A stretch of 64,000 nt of DNA from Halostagnicola sp. A-GB9-2 (GTDB lineage: Archaea > Halobacteriota > Halobacteria > Halobacteriales > Natrialbaceae), in the NCBI RefSeq assembly GCF_030068615.1, contig NZ_JASJOC010000013.1, positions 28,182-92,181 on the forward strand. The letters run 5' to 3'. The number at the start of each line of letters is the position of its first letter. The stretch's first letter is position 1. This document shows positions 1 through 9,226 of the stretch, piece by piece. Below the pieces are notes generated by a model. It was not told where the DNA came from. It worked only from the letters and a program-made list of their open reading frames with translations, and ran no database searches. The position numbers and the translations under genes were made by a program.

Positions 1-1938
1 AGGAGAATCAGCCGTCACGACGTATTCATGTTCCCAGTAATTGCCGGGATCCAGGTCAATCTCAGTGGACTCGACATCGTCCCCTGCAAAGGTGAAATCG
101 ATCGTCGCAGACGTTGCAACATCGCCTTGATTCTCGATAACATACGGAATAACGATCGAATCACCGAGAGTTACCGCGTGACTCGGATCATCGATTCCAA
201 TGAGAGCGATCTCCGCTGAGTCGCCCTCAACAGAGATAACTCCACTTTCCGCATCATTCGCAGATTCGATAGTGAACTCATGCTCTCCGCGTGCTTCTAC
301 CGGTCCGACTGGAATGGAATACATGGCTAGATCGCCGCCATCAAGACCAACATTGAGGGTCTCAATGGTATCCCCCTCGAGTTCCACTGTAACCGTCTGG
401 GAGACACTCACATCTCCCGCATTTCGCACGTCAAAATCAATGTCAACAGTGTCGTGGGGCTGAATTGTTGGCTCTTCTGGAGTCACGGATTCGATACGAA
501 GTTCGGGCTCCTCTTCACCGTCATCTCCCCCCTCTTCTTCACCGTCATCCTCCTCTTCCTCTTCTTCCGTTTCGTTATATGGTTCCTCAAGGAGTTCTTC
601 ACTCGGGTCTGTAATCGCTTGCACCTCATCAACCAGAAGTTCCCGATCGTGATCATTACCGCCAACACCAGCCCGAAATTCGAAGTCAAATTCGCTAATC
701 GAATCCGATAGCTGCCATTCGCTGGGTTCGCTGGTCCCAAACTCCCATACTTTGGCGGATACTGTCCCCCCATCTAAGTACAATCGAAAGACAGCCCAAG
801 TATTCGCAAAGGCGTTGTCAATCGTTTCGGCGCCTGGAGAATCAAGGGACCCGGACGCGAAGTAAATCGCGTCTCGAGACGTATTGATCAATAAGTGTCG
901 CTCATCGTCATCCCCGTTTAATCGAAACCGCTGCTGAAATGCAGATTCAGTTACCCTGTAGATACCACGGAATTCGACGGTGTCATGCGTGTTGAAGACA
1001 CCTGCACACTCCCAGTCCGCTCCGGAACGTGTCGCATCATCAAGGCGCATCGAGCGATCACCAACGACACCATCCGAAACGACTTCAACATTTCCGCTTG
1101 TATCCCAGCAGTCTAACCCGTCCTCGAAATCATCGAACGAGTCACTTCCGTCGTCTCCCTCATCGTCGTCATCGTCGTCATCGTGGTCATCAGAGATGTC
1201 CGTCGTTGCCCGAAACTCATCCCATGTGAAATAAATCGAATCATCGTAGGCAGATGGACCGACACCACCCCAGTTCCGGGAGCGCATCTCAACAGTGTGA
1301 ATACTCGTCTCCTGCCCATCATCGGGCAGGAGCTCTGTATACTCGTCCCCATCGATAGTCACCGTGAACGTTTCATCATCAGCCCTGATCGCCACTTCAT
1401 AGATGGTTCCCGATTCAAATGAGGTAAGCACCTTGTCCTCAGCTCCAACCCACTTGATGTCTCGATCCTCATGGTCAAACCGAACATACCCGTTTGACTC
1501 CCCATCTTCATCATTTACTCTGAATCGGTTGTTGTTCCAATCCGACGCATCAAGGTCGCCAGTTAAGCGAAATCGCGCCGAGACTTCCTGTGCGAGTTCT
1601 CCATCGAGTTTATCGGAGAGATCTGGGCTCTGGACGTAAATGCCATCGTTCAAGCACTCAATCTGTGGTGAATACTCACCAGTGATTGGCACATCATCAA
1701 TAATAGCGAACTCGTATTCGTTACTATCGAGCCCGTATCTGTACGTGTTTCCATTATCAACGACGACCTTCTCCCAGCCCTGTTTTGTTCCATCGTCCCA
1801 GTTATACTCGACTGCCACTCCCGTCGTAGTCAACGTTGGATTCGAACGAGTTGCACCCACAGACGATGTTGCCACGGTACCAACAAGTCCGCCACCAAGG
1901 GTTTGTAACAGGTGGCGTCGCTCAAGTGTCCCGGTCAT
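1..1938 (-). CDS. Tat-exported multidomain cell-surface protein (C-terminus outside window)
   Basis: One uninterrupted minus-strand frame runs from an ATG at 1936-1938 to the window edge, giving about 646 visible residues. The N-terminus carries a twin-arginine signal (R7-R8, then HLLQ and a Gly/Ala-rich stretch ending near SSVGA), so the folded protein is probably exported. Two similar beta-rich blocks follow, roughly residues 46-245 and 265-455. Each opens with a D-D/E-G-W/C-W type start and looks like a LamG/concanavalin-like jelly roll. They are separated by a nearly pure Asp linker. A second Glu/Asp linker is followed by at least two CARDB-like adhesion repeats. Asp/Glu linkers are usual for halophile surface proteins. 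The binding partner cannot be told from sequence; a carbohydrate-binding or adhesive role is inference. Confidence 0.8.
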   Translation of the reverse strand, partial: MTGTLERRHLLQTLGGGLVGTVATSSVGATRSNPTLTTTGVAVEYNWDDGTKQGWEKVVVDNGNTYRYGLDSNEYEFAIIDDVPITGEYSPQIECLNDGIYVQSPDLSDKLDGELAQEVSARFRLTGDLDASDWNNNRFRVNDEDGESNGYVRFDHEDRDIKWVGAEDKVLTSFESGTIYEVAIRADDETFTVTIDGDEYTELLPDDGQETSIHTVEMRSRNWGGVGPSAYDDSIYFTWDEFRATTDISDDHDDDDDDDEGDDGSDSFDDFEDGLDCWDTSGNVEVVSDGVVGDRSMRLDDATRSGADWECAGVFNTHDTVEFRGIYRVTESAFQQRFRLNGDDDERHLLINTSRDAIYFASGSLDSPGAETIDNAFANTWAVFRLYLDGGTVSAKVWEFGTSEPSEWQLSDSISEFDFEFRAGVGGNDHDRELLVDEVQAITDPSEELLEEPYNETEEEEEEDDGEEEGGDDGEEEPELRIESVTPEEPTIQPHDTVDIDFDVRNAGDVSVSQTVTVELEGDTIETLNVGLDGGDLAMYSIPVGPVEARGEHEFTIESANDAESGVISVEGDSAEIALIGIDDPSHAVTLGDSIVIPYVIENQGDVATSATIDFTFAGDDVESTEIDLDPGNYWEHEYVVTADSP

Positions 1939-2385
1939 ACGCAATACAGAGCATAGAGCAAAATATTGGTTCTGGTTCGGGCAGATATTTGGTCTTCTGA
2001 GAGTGACTACCAAACAGTCCCCCTTTCGGTTCTTGTACGCTCATCTGAACAAAGATGATCGGCTGTTGAGTGGCTATAGAGGCGGCCACCAAACAGACTT
2101 GCAACCAACAATCCGAGCACGGAGCCACACATGTCCGTACGTGGAGAGACGAACCCACACGATTTGTACCGGTCGGGACAAGAACGCATAATGCCAAACG
2201 CTAAATTTGGATTATTTATGACTAGGGCCGACCCAGGCATTACGCTCGTACACATGTAAGCGATTCAAATGCGACATTTGGCGTCTGGTTCTGAGAAAGA
2301 GGCCCCCAAAAGTACAATGAGAGGCTGATAACTCGCAGAGAGTGTTGAATTACCGGGTGAAACGCAGGCAACACTGACACAAAAT
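1939..2385. other. Intergenic region, no supported gene
   Basis: This 447-bp stretch lies upstream of the surface protein gene and downstream of the small HTH gene. Short open frames in it have no recognisable domain and no haloarchaeal acidic composition. It presumably holds the promoter of the surface protein, but no clear TATA element stood out. Confidence 0.5.
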
Positions 2386-2601
2386 TCACAAGGAGATCCG
2401 ATAGACAGTGGGATTCCCTGAAGTTTCCCGCCAGACACTAAGCGTTCCTTCTTGGACGAGTGCCTGAACGACTGGACTGATTCGTTGCGGTGGTTCGTTC
2501 ACTATATCGGCGATATGCTTGACCTTGATATGATTATTACCCCGACTGTGATGGTGGCGAATGCATGCTCGAACCTCCATTTCTAGCTCGGACTGTCGCA
2601 T
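2386..2601 (-). CDS. Small winged-helix DNA-binding protein
   Basis: This is a 71-residue protein if started at the ATG giving MRQSEL; an upstream in-frame ATG at 2622 would add seven residues. The body has the pattern of a haloarchaeal mini winged helix: an N-terminal helix, the IKVKHIADIV helix, a recognition-helix-like ISPVVQALVQ segment and a wing ending TVYRISL. Similar stand-alone proteins (the DUF7123-like type) are common in haloarchaea and are presumed transcription regulators. No partner gene is adjacent. A very A/T-rich TATAATATA element lies between the two possible starts. The target is unknown. Confidence 0.6.
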   Translation of the reverse strand: MRQSELEMEVRACIRHHHSRGNNHIKVKHIADIVNEPPQRISPVVQALVQEGTLSVWRETSGNPTVYRISL

Positions 2602-2739
2602 ACATACTATATTATAAGACATCTATTAAAATAGTAACTGTTGTCTATAGGTTAAATCGATTCGCCAGTGATATCTCATTCGGATACCTACGGCTAAAAC
2701 CAGTAAAATTCAGCGTGGGCACCCGTTCTGGTCGAATCG

Positions 2740-3441
2740 TCGGCAGATGAATAGCTACCATTCACGTTCATCATCCCGCTGTCCGCTCACGGGCGCGCAG
2801 CGGGTCCGCGGGACCGCTGCGCTATTCAAGCGCACGCCCAAGGTCGATCTCTGTCGACTCCTGTTTGGCTGCGGCAGAGATACCGCAAACCGAGATACTC
2901 CGCGATTGCCAGACTACGTCTGGCGGGCAGCCAGAACGCAAGCGTTCTGGCGACGGCGTTGTAAGCAGCCGAGTTTGTATAGCAAGTTCAGAAATACTCG
3001 AGGAAGTGAGAGGTCATCTGGAGAGAAGGCCGTATTGTATCCAAAGCTGATTTGTTGTGGTGATATCTTAGTTTCGAGAAGGTATGATAATTTTTAAATT
3101 ACTCAGGGCCAACCTCCGAGTGCAGGCCGTGTCACACGGCACCTCTTCCCTCTGGAAATTCAATTTACACGATATCCGAACGGATAGAACTTCGATCAGT
3201 TGTCATCACAACTGAAACTGTCAGTCGATGACATCCCACGAGATAGTGGGGCCTCTGACAGCGCCAGAACTCCCACCGAGCAGAGTCCACCATGGCAGAT
3301 GGCGCTCGGAGAGTCGGGTTAGAACCCACTTCCGGGGCATAGCCGGTATTCCTCATGCAAGGAAGCCGCACCATTGTCGGGCGTTGCCCGACTGCTTGCG
3401 GGAGCTTTGCTCCCTCTCCGTTTACGGTGTGGAGGATGTCA
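2740..3441 (-). mobile_element. Hairpin-rich IS200/IS605-type remnant (non-autonomous, candidate)
   Basis: There is no convincing gene here. The stretch carries several short hairpins with 2-3-nt loops, for example CCAGAC-TAC-GTCTGG and CCAGAACGC-AA-GCGTTCTGG near 2920-2960, and TCGGGC-GTT-GCCCGA and GGGAGC-TTT-GCTCCC near 3385-3415. It ends at 3441 with the minus-strand sequence TGACATCCTCC followed by a GTAAACGG segment. That end resembles two others in this window (10901-10935 and 25353-25387) and the conserved end of haloarchaeal IS200/IS605 (TnpB) elements. No transposase frame remains. The outer boundary near 2740 is a guess. Confidence 0.45.
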
Positions 3442-4647
3442 CGTCTCCTCGACACCCTCAATCGTGATGGAGATTTCCTCTTCGATTGCAGGATCGTCAG
3501 CTGATACCGGGTCATCACCCACAGCGATTAGCAGTTCGGCATCACCATCCGTTAGCGGACCAACCTCAACCGAGTCGAGTCCGCCATCGATATCAGTTTC
3601 AGTCTCCGCAATGACTTCGCCGTCTCTGGTTACAGCAACATATGCGCGTTCCTGCCCATCAGCGTCTCCAGAAATCGAGAATCCGTCGGCATCATTGACA
3701 GTGATCGTTGCGTGGTCGACGAATTCACCGCCGTCTGTCAGCAGTTGCGTCGATTCTCCAGTGACAGCAACACTCTCGAGTTCGGGGTCTGGCTCCTCAC
3801 CATCTACAATCACGATCGGATCCAACGAGTCCGTCTCGCTCACCCCATACAAAGCAGCAGCATTGACAAGGGCCACTGCAAGCACCCCGAGAACGAGTAC
3901 GCCGGCGATTCCGACGGTGGCCATGAAAACTACTGACCTCGACTGAGACCGCGTCGAACCACTGTTCGAGTCCGTCGTTGCTCGCGGACGAGATGATCGG
4001 TCCGTTCCCTCTTGACTCCCTCCACCAGCCGATCGCTGTTCACGATAGTCATCGAACAGCGATTCTGTCTCTCCGATCGGAGACAACGGTGCATCACCAC
4101 CGAGTTCGATCGTCAGATCACAGTCGGAAAGCTCAGTGATCCGTGCATTTTCTGCAATCGCCAGCGTATCAGCATCGCCGTGAGTATACTCATACAATAA
4201 CGCAAGCCCTGCACTGGCATCTCGAGTTCGGATCTGAAGCGACTCCCCCCGTCCGACTAACGAGCTTATCATTCGATGATCCTCACGCGATCCTGGAAGG
4301 TCTCCCTTCCCGCCATCGAGCTTCGAGAATACCTCGACGTCGTCGCTCGTCGTCTGCAGTGTCATCTCGAACTCGTCCTCGATACGCTCGCGAAGGTCGT
4401 CCTTGAAGCGGGTGAAGATTTGATTGAGCGAATCCGTTTCGTAGACGGCGTAATACTGCTCGGCTCGCCCTCCTTTCGTCTCACGCGCACGGAAGAAGAC
4501 AACAAGTTCGTTTTGTGAACCAGTGTCTAAAAAGACACGGACACCCCCGAAGAAGAACTTCTCTATTCGATCGCTCACTTCGGTCGGATCTCTCCCGCTG
4601 CTTCGGTATCTGTTCCCCTGGGAGTCGTAAATTGTGAGTTTTGCCAT
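3439..4647 (-). CDS. Membrane-anchored protein of unknown function, partner of the GTPase upstream
   Basis: The 402-residue product was not recognised as a named family. Residues 1-190 form a cytoplasmic-looking alpha/beta domain with the start MAKLTIYDSQ and a FFFGGVRVFLD strand. A Gly/Ser/Thr-rich linker (about 200-236) leads to one membrane helix (about 238-266). The last 135 residues are an acidic, beta-rich extracytoplasmic domain. The gene starts 3 nt after the GTPase gene, so the two are almost certainly one transcript. Its TGA stop lies inside the IS200/IS605-like end TGACATCC, so the C-terminus may have been reshaped by an insertion. The pairing suggests a sensor or effector driven by the GTPase, which is inference. 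Confidence 0.7.
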   Translation of the reverse strand: MAKLTIYDSQGNRYRSSGRDPTEVSDRIEKFFFGGVRVFLDTGSQNELVVFFRARETKGGRAEQYYAVYETDSLNQIFTRFKDDLRERIEDEFEMTLQTTSDDVEVFSKLDGGKGDLPGSREDHRMISSLVGRGESLQIRTRDASAGLALLYEYTHGDADTLAIAENARITELSDCDLTIELGGDAPLSPIGETESLFDDYREQRSAGGGSQEGTDRSSRPRATTDSNSGSTRSQSRSVVFMATVGIAGVLVLGVLAVALVNAAALYGVSETDSLDPIVIVDGEEPDPELESVAVTGESTQLLTDGGEFVDHATITVNDADGFSISGDADGQERAYVAVTRDGEVIAETETDIDGGLDSVEVGPLTDGDAELLIAVGDDPVSADDPAIEEEISITIEGVEET

Positions 4648-4650
4648 CTG

Positions 4651-6096
4651 TTATCCTCCAAGTCGTTGTAGGAGACGACCGAATCCGACCGTGATAACCG
4701 AGCCGCGGTCGTCACGAGCTGGCACTCGCTCGTCTTCCTCGTTGAGTGTCGTTTCGTAGTAGACCGGGTGAACCTCCAATTCGGGTGTCTGCCGAAGGAG
4801 GCTACTGAACTGCTGGCTCTGACTGAGTTCGTCCTCGACAAACTGCTTGAAGTCGTCAAACGAATCTTGAGGGTCTTGTTCGGTTGCTTCCCAGTACTGG
4901 TCGGCGAGGATATCAGCTTTCGTGGGGACGAGGACAACCCCCGTATCCTCGGCCACCTCGAGAATCGAGAAGTACTCGGCGAGGCCGAGCCCCTCGTTGT
5001 TCACGAACCGCTCGAGGTCGATCAGCAGGATCAACTTGTTCGCGTCGCGAATACCCTCTGTTAGTGCCTCGAGTTCCGCATCCGGATTGGAGATGTTTCC
5101 CTCCAACGCGTCGGGAATGCGGCTCAAGTGCTCGCCCGCGTAATCCACACTCGAGACGGTCACGTTCTTCGGGAACAACGTTCCCTTCACGAACTTGAAC
5201 TCGAGATGCTGGAGTTCGCTTCGACCCGTTGCCTCGACGATCCAGTCCGTCGCGTCTCGGTCGAGGTTTTCGACCAGTTCCATCAAATCCTGACTCGGGT
5301 TCAACGCCTCTCGTTGACTCTGGCGTTTGTCTTCGTCACGCTCGAGAGCTTTGAGATAGGCACCAATCAGGAGCAGGCTCTTTCCCGAAGCTGGCGGTCC
5401 GAGGACGAAGAAGCTATCGTTGGATTCGTACTGAGTGAAACGTCGTGCCGTGCCAACGGCAACGCCGCTCGCGAGGACGTTCACCGCTAGTCCGTCAGCC
5501 CGAAGCGAGAGTCCCGAGGACTCCGGTGAAAGGATTGTGACACCCTGTTCAGAGACTTCGATGAACTCAGGATAGACGATATGTGCCTCGATCAGTGAGA
5601 CGAACACGACGCCGACCAAGAGCGCATAAATGCTCCAGGTCGCCCTTCGGTACTCGATTGGACCCATTTGCTTGAGCTCGAGTGCTTTCCGCCCACCGCC
5701 GAGTAGCAATCCGAGCACGAGTCCCGGAAGGATTGCGATCGCATCCTCGGGCTGGCTTACGTCCGGGACGAACGTTCCACTCGAGGCCAGGAAAAAGAGC
5801 GTGACGCCGAGCCCGATCCAGATCAACAACGCCTGCCAGCGTTTTTTTGGATCGAGCGTCATCAGAGCGAGCAAGCCGATTACGAACCCGAGGAACAGGA
5901 AGTTGATCACTCCCTGTCCAATCCCAACGAACTCTCGGAGTTCCATGACCGACCGAAGGATGTGGCTTTCTGTCCACGCGGTCGCGTACAGTTGGGCCAG
6001 TACCGGCGTCACCGCAACGACAATACCGAGGTACACGAGTAGCGCTATCTTCTCTCCGTGCTCTCGAAGCCCCGTTAGCACCGCTTGCCTCACCAT
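4651..6096 (-). CDS. Polytopic membrane protein with C-terminal TRAFAC-like GTPase domain
   Basis: The 481-residue protein has about five membrane helices in its first 175 residues and then a cytoplasmic P-loop domain. The GTPase motifs are visible: Walker A GPPASGKS (233-240), G3 DYAG (318-321), a hydrophobic strand LILLID (355-360) and G4 TKAD (392-395). This order and the DYAGE form resemble the DO-GTPase/TRAFAC proteins found in bacterial and archaeal conflict or signalling systems, but the family assignment is by motif only. It is the first gene of a two-gene unit with the single-pass protein 3 nt downstream. No other known defence gene lies beside it. The role is unknown; a membrane-associated switch is a reasonable inference. 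Confidence 0.72.
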   Translation of the reverse strand: MVRQAVLTGLREHGEKIALLVYLGIVVAVTPVLAQLYATAWTESHILRSVMELREFVGIGQGVINFLFLGFVIGLLALMTLDPKKRWQALLIWIGLGVTLFFLASSGTFVPDVSQPEDAIAILPGLVLGLLLGGGRKALELKQMGPIEYRRATWSIYALLVGVVFVSLIEAHIVYPEFIEVSEQGVTILSPESSGLSLRADGLAVNVLASGVAVGTARRFTQYESNDSFFVLGPPASGKSLLLIGAYLKALERDEDKRQSQREALNPSQDLMELVENLDRDATDWIVEATGRSELQHLEFKFVKGTLFPKNVTVSSVDYAGEHLSRIPDALEGNISNPDAELEALTEGIRDANKLILLIDLERFVNNEGLGLAEYFSILEVAEDTGVVLVPTKADILADQYWEATEQDPQDSFDDFKQFVEDELSQSQQFSSLLRQTPELEVHPVYYETTLNEEDERVPARDDRGSVITVGFGRLLQRLGG

Positions 6097-6779
6097 CGTT
6101 CTCTCAACTCCGGTAGTCGGCTCGTCGACCGCCGTCGCAAACAGTTATTCGTCCGTTTCATCTTCAGGCGTTCCTGATTACAGTGGTGCTCCGGGTCTCC
6201 CCCTACGGATTTCACCAGAGCTGTCTCACACAATGAGAAACTCATACGTTGTTCTGTATCACGACAAGATAGTTAGTTGGGTATCTTAATTCTTTGGTCC
6301 CCACAGTCGTCCAACTGTCAACATTTGCGTCTTCTGGGACGGGAGTTCGGTGTTTGTGGGCGATCCATTTTTGCTCTCGAGAGACGCATCTCGAGATAGC
6401 CACAGTTCAGAGTGGAAAACGTCAGCGTGCTATCGGAGACTATTTGCTACCGACTGTGTTCAGCCGGATTGGCTGGACGAGAGCAGATCTAATCCGACAG
6501 TCTGCCATGCCCCATCATTCAACATAAGCGATATATTTTGAGAATGTCACGGATTCCCTTCTCACTGGTCGATCGGCAAGAAGAGTTAAATACCGGCAGA
6601 CAGCGCCACGCTCACCACTTATCACAGGAGGGGCTCACGGCAAGTAGAATTAAATAGTATCAGATCGGCGAACAGATTTAATACAGGGTAGTTAGAAGTT
6701 GAGGTACGTTCCGGCAGGTACCCAGCGGAGGCACAGGTGTCCTCGAGGGGTGGGTGCTGGACGCTAAACACAGATACAC
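6097..6779 (+). promoter_or_regulatory. Archaellin upstream region with three TATA-like boxes
   Basis: The 683-bp region between the divergent GTPase unit and the archaellin genes has no supported gene. Within 110 bp just upstream of the archaellins, three related A/T elements occur: AGTTAAATAC near 6584-6593, AATTAAATAG near 6648-6657 and ATTTAATACA near 6676-6685. Each fits an archaeal TATA box. Whether they are alternative promoters or one promoter plus operator sites cannot be read from sequence. The last would leave a leader of about 65-70 nt before the ATG at 6780. Confidence 0.45.
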
Positions 6780-8054
6780 ATGTTCGAACGAATCACAGAC
6801 GAAGAAGAACGCGGTCAGGTGGGTATCGGTACGCTCATCGTGTTCATCGCGATGGTACTTGTTGCAGCGATTGCAGCAGGGGTACTGATCAACACCGCCG
6901 GACTGCTTCAGTCACAGGCCGAAGCAACGGGTCAAGAAAGTACAGCACAGGTGTCGAATGTTGTCGAAATTGAGTCCGCAACTGGGCAAGTAGTTGATGA
7001 CGGCAATCCACTCGAGGATGTTGACCTCGTGCTTGAAGATGAAATCGAGGGTACTGCTGCCGACCACACTAGCATTGAATACATCTCCGTAGAAACTGAC
7101 AACGTATTTGTAGAAAGTCAAAGCGGAGATGTTGGTGAGCTTGAAGAAGAGCTAGAGGGCGTTGACCTATCCAGTGATGCTGATGTGGAATTTGAAGTTG
7201 AAACCGATGAATCGGGTACCGAAGATCCTCTTGGTACTGGTGACGACTACACCATTGAAGTTGATGAGAGCTACATCCAAGAGGATGGAACGGTAAAACT
7301 ATTTGTCCTCGAAGATCCTGATACAGCCGATAATCTCTTAGTTGAGAGTGTTCTCGACGAGGGCTACATCAATGGTGTTCAGTTCTACGACATGACTGGC
7401 GAAATCGATGAGTTAGAAATTACCGATCCTATTGGTGTAGGCAACGTGGAGCCACACGCGGAGGCTGACTTTAGTGGCGAAGATCTCTCTGGTGGTGACA
7501 ACGAAATCGAAGTGGCGGTAGAGACCACGGATAATGAGGAACTTGGCGACGCAACAGGATCACTTGAATTAACTGCACTCGCCTCTGCAGAAGGTGACGG
7601 AGCTGCCATTCAAGTCTTTGATGATGGAAGTGGAGACCTCGTTCTTGACATCGATGCAGACGAACCCACCGGTCCAGGTACCGGTGACTACATCGACGAA
7701 GTCTCGATGATGGTCTCACTCGGACCAGGTGCAGATGCAGTTGACCTTGGGGCAGCAACCTTCGAATACGTCGGTGAAGATACTGAGCGAGGTCAAGCAG
7801 AGGATCTCATCAACCTTGATGTCGAAAGCCTCGAGGGAGAAGATCTGATCAACAGTGACGATGCTGATGCAATCCTCACATCCGATGATCGCTACAACAT
7901 TGAGTTAGATCTCAACGGACCTGGTAATGAAGACTTCTCGCCAATCGAAGCAGGTGGCTCCGCTGAGTTCACTATCGTTACCGCCGACAGCTCCCAAACT
8001 GTTGAAGTGCTGATGGCACCGTCGACGCTTACTGAAGACGCAATTAGTCTCTAA
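6780..8054 (+). CDS. Archaellin (archaeal flagellin), long form
   Basis: The 424-residue product has a class III prepilin signal: [12 protein letters not shown], then the mature start [20 protein letters not shown]. Cleavage by the archaeal prepilin peptidase is expected after G12. The hydrophobic helix (about 15-45) and the following [12 protein letters not shown] segment are diagnostic for haloarchaeal archaellins. The globular part is very acidic and about twice the usual length, probably an expanded outer domain. The C-terminal region ([21 protein letters not shown]) matches the usual archaellin beta domain. A second archaellin follows 32 nt downstream, so they are likely co-transcribed. 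No archaellum motor or chemotaxis genes are nearby. Confidence 0.9.
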   Translation: MFERITDEEERGQVGIGTLIVFIAMVLVAAIAAGVLINTAGLLQSQAEATGQESTAQVSNVVEIESATGQVVDDGNPLEDVDLVLEDEIEGTAADHTSIEYISVETDNVFVESQSGDVGELEEELEGVDLSSDADVEFEVETDESGTEDPLGTGDDYTIEVDESYIQEDGTVKLFVLEDPDTADNLLVESVLDEGYINGVQFYDMTGEIDELEITDPIGVGNVEPHAEADFSGEDLSGGDNEIEVAVETTDNEELGDATGSLELTALASAEGDGAAIQVFDDGSGDLVLDIDADEPTGPGTGDYIDEVSMMVSLGPGADAVDLGAATFEYVGEDTERGQAEDLINLDVESLEGEDLINSDDADAILTSDDRYNIELDLNGPGNEDFSPIEAGGSAEFTIVTADSSQTVEVLMAPSTLTEDAISL

Positions 8055-8086
8055 TTCGGTTTAGAGACCTATAATAACTTCATATT

Positions 8087-8644
8087 TTGATGATCGCATC
8101 GGCCCCTGACGAAGAGAGACGTGCACAAGTAGGCATTGGGACACTCATCCTGTTCGTAGCGATGGTGCTCATCGCCGTCCTCGCAGCGGGTGTCCTGATG
8201 AACACTGCTGGCGTCCTTCAGTCACAGGCCGAAGCAACCGGGCAAGAAAGCACTGCAGAGATTTCGAACACCGTCGACGTCTACACCGCAGTCGGCGACG
8301 TGAACGAAGATACCGAGATCGAGGCGATCGATATCACAGTTGGGCTGGGTGCTGGCTCGAATCCGATTGACCTCGACAATATCGTGATCGACTATCTCGG
8401 GCCAGGTGGACATACATTCATCACTGACGTTCCCGTCAACGTCGACGGGACCGACAGCTCGGTCCTCGAGACAGGGGGCGACCGAGCGACGATCACGGCA
8501 GAACTCGAAGGAGAAGAAGAAGTCGAACCGCTCGAGCAAGGCGATGCTGCAGTCATAACCATCATTACAAACGACGGCGCACAGATTACCGTGCAGTTGA
8601 CCACCCCGACGATTCTCGAAGCCGAACAACCAGTCCGGCTGTAA
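8087..8644 (+). CDS. Archaellin (archaeal flagellin), short form
   Basis: The 185-residue product has the standard archaellin layout. Its pre-sequence ends DEERRA before the mature start [20 protein letters not shown], so the residue before the cleavage site is Ala instead of the usual Gly; prepilin peptidases of this class generally tolerate Ala. The ATG at 8090 is an equally good start. The mature N-terminus is nearly identical to that of the upstream archaellin, whereas the outer domain is much shorter. It is probably the second subunit of a two-component filament. Intergenic spacing of 32 nt suggests one operon. Confidence 0.9.
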   Translation: MMIASAPDEERRAQVGIGTLILFVAMVLIAVLAAGVLMNTAGVLQSQAEATGQESTAEISNTVDVYTAVGDVNEDTEIEAIDITVGLGAGSNPIDLDNIVIDYLGPGGHTFITDVPVNVDGTDSSVLETGGDRATITAELEGEEEVEPLEQGDAAVITIITNDGAQITVQLTTPTILEAEQPVRL

Positions 8645-8712
8645 CGTCGCCAGTGGTTCATCGAGCGATCCATTGCAGGAGATCCTTCACTCAACGTGAG
8701 ACTGCTCAAGCT

Positions 8713-8871
8713 ATGAACTCGATCGAAGCCACCCAAACAACAGCCACAGCACTAGAAGCAGTCGAACCGCTACGAATCCACGAGTCGCAATCGCCACACG
8801 TGCTCGAGAAGTATATCGACTACACGCCCAAAGGCCGTGGTATCCTTACGACAATCGTCCCAGGTAGGTGA
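8713..8871 (+). CDS. Possible small protein downstream of the archaellins
   Basis: This is a 52-codon frame beginning MNSIEATQTT and ending IVPGR. It has no recognisable domain, membrane segment or cysteine motif. It lies 68 nt after the second archaellin stop in the same orientation. Its composition is less acidic than its neighbours, so it may be spurious. It is listed only because the frame is open and correctly placed for co-transcription. Confidence 0.25.
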   Translation: MNSIEATQTTATALEAVEPLRIHESQSPHVLEKYIDYTPKGRGILTTIVPGR

Positions 8872-9226
8872 TCGGTGGGAATGAGTTCGTGCGATGATCG
8901 GATGTAACAACGCTACTCATCTCCACCTCCGCAGTTGGTGTGGGTTCGAACGATTCACAGCAAGGGTAGCAGTGGGCTGCTAACTACCGCTGTGATGACT
9001 ACTTCAGAGTCGAACTCGAGCCACGAACCGTGACTCGAGCTGACTTGGACTCGCGTCGGGTGGGTCCGGGGAAGACCGAGTAACTACCGACGCATTCGAA
9101 CGATAGGAAACCACCACTGTAAATATACCTCATTGTCACAAGCCCACGTATTTTGAAATATACTCGAGAGAGTACGCACCTGCAGGACAAAAACCCCTCA
9201 ACGGTACGCCAGTCGCTGATCCCGAG
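8872..9226. other. Intergenic region between archaellin and TFB-like genes
   Basis: No gene is supported. The only structure noticed is an imperfect inverted repeat near 9012-9037 (CTCGAGCCACG paired with CGTGACTCGAG), which could act as a terminator for the two convergent transcription units. Confidence 0.35.
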
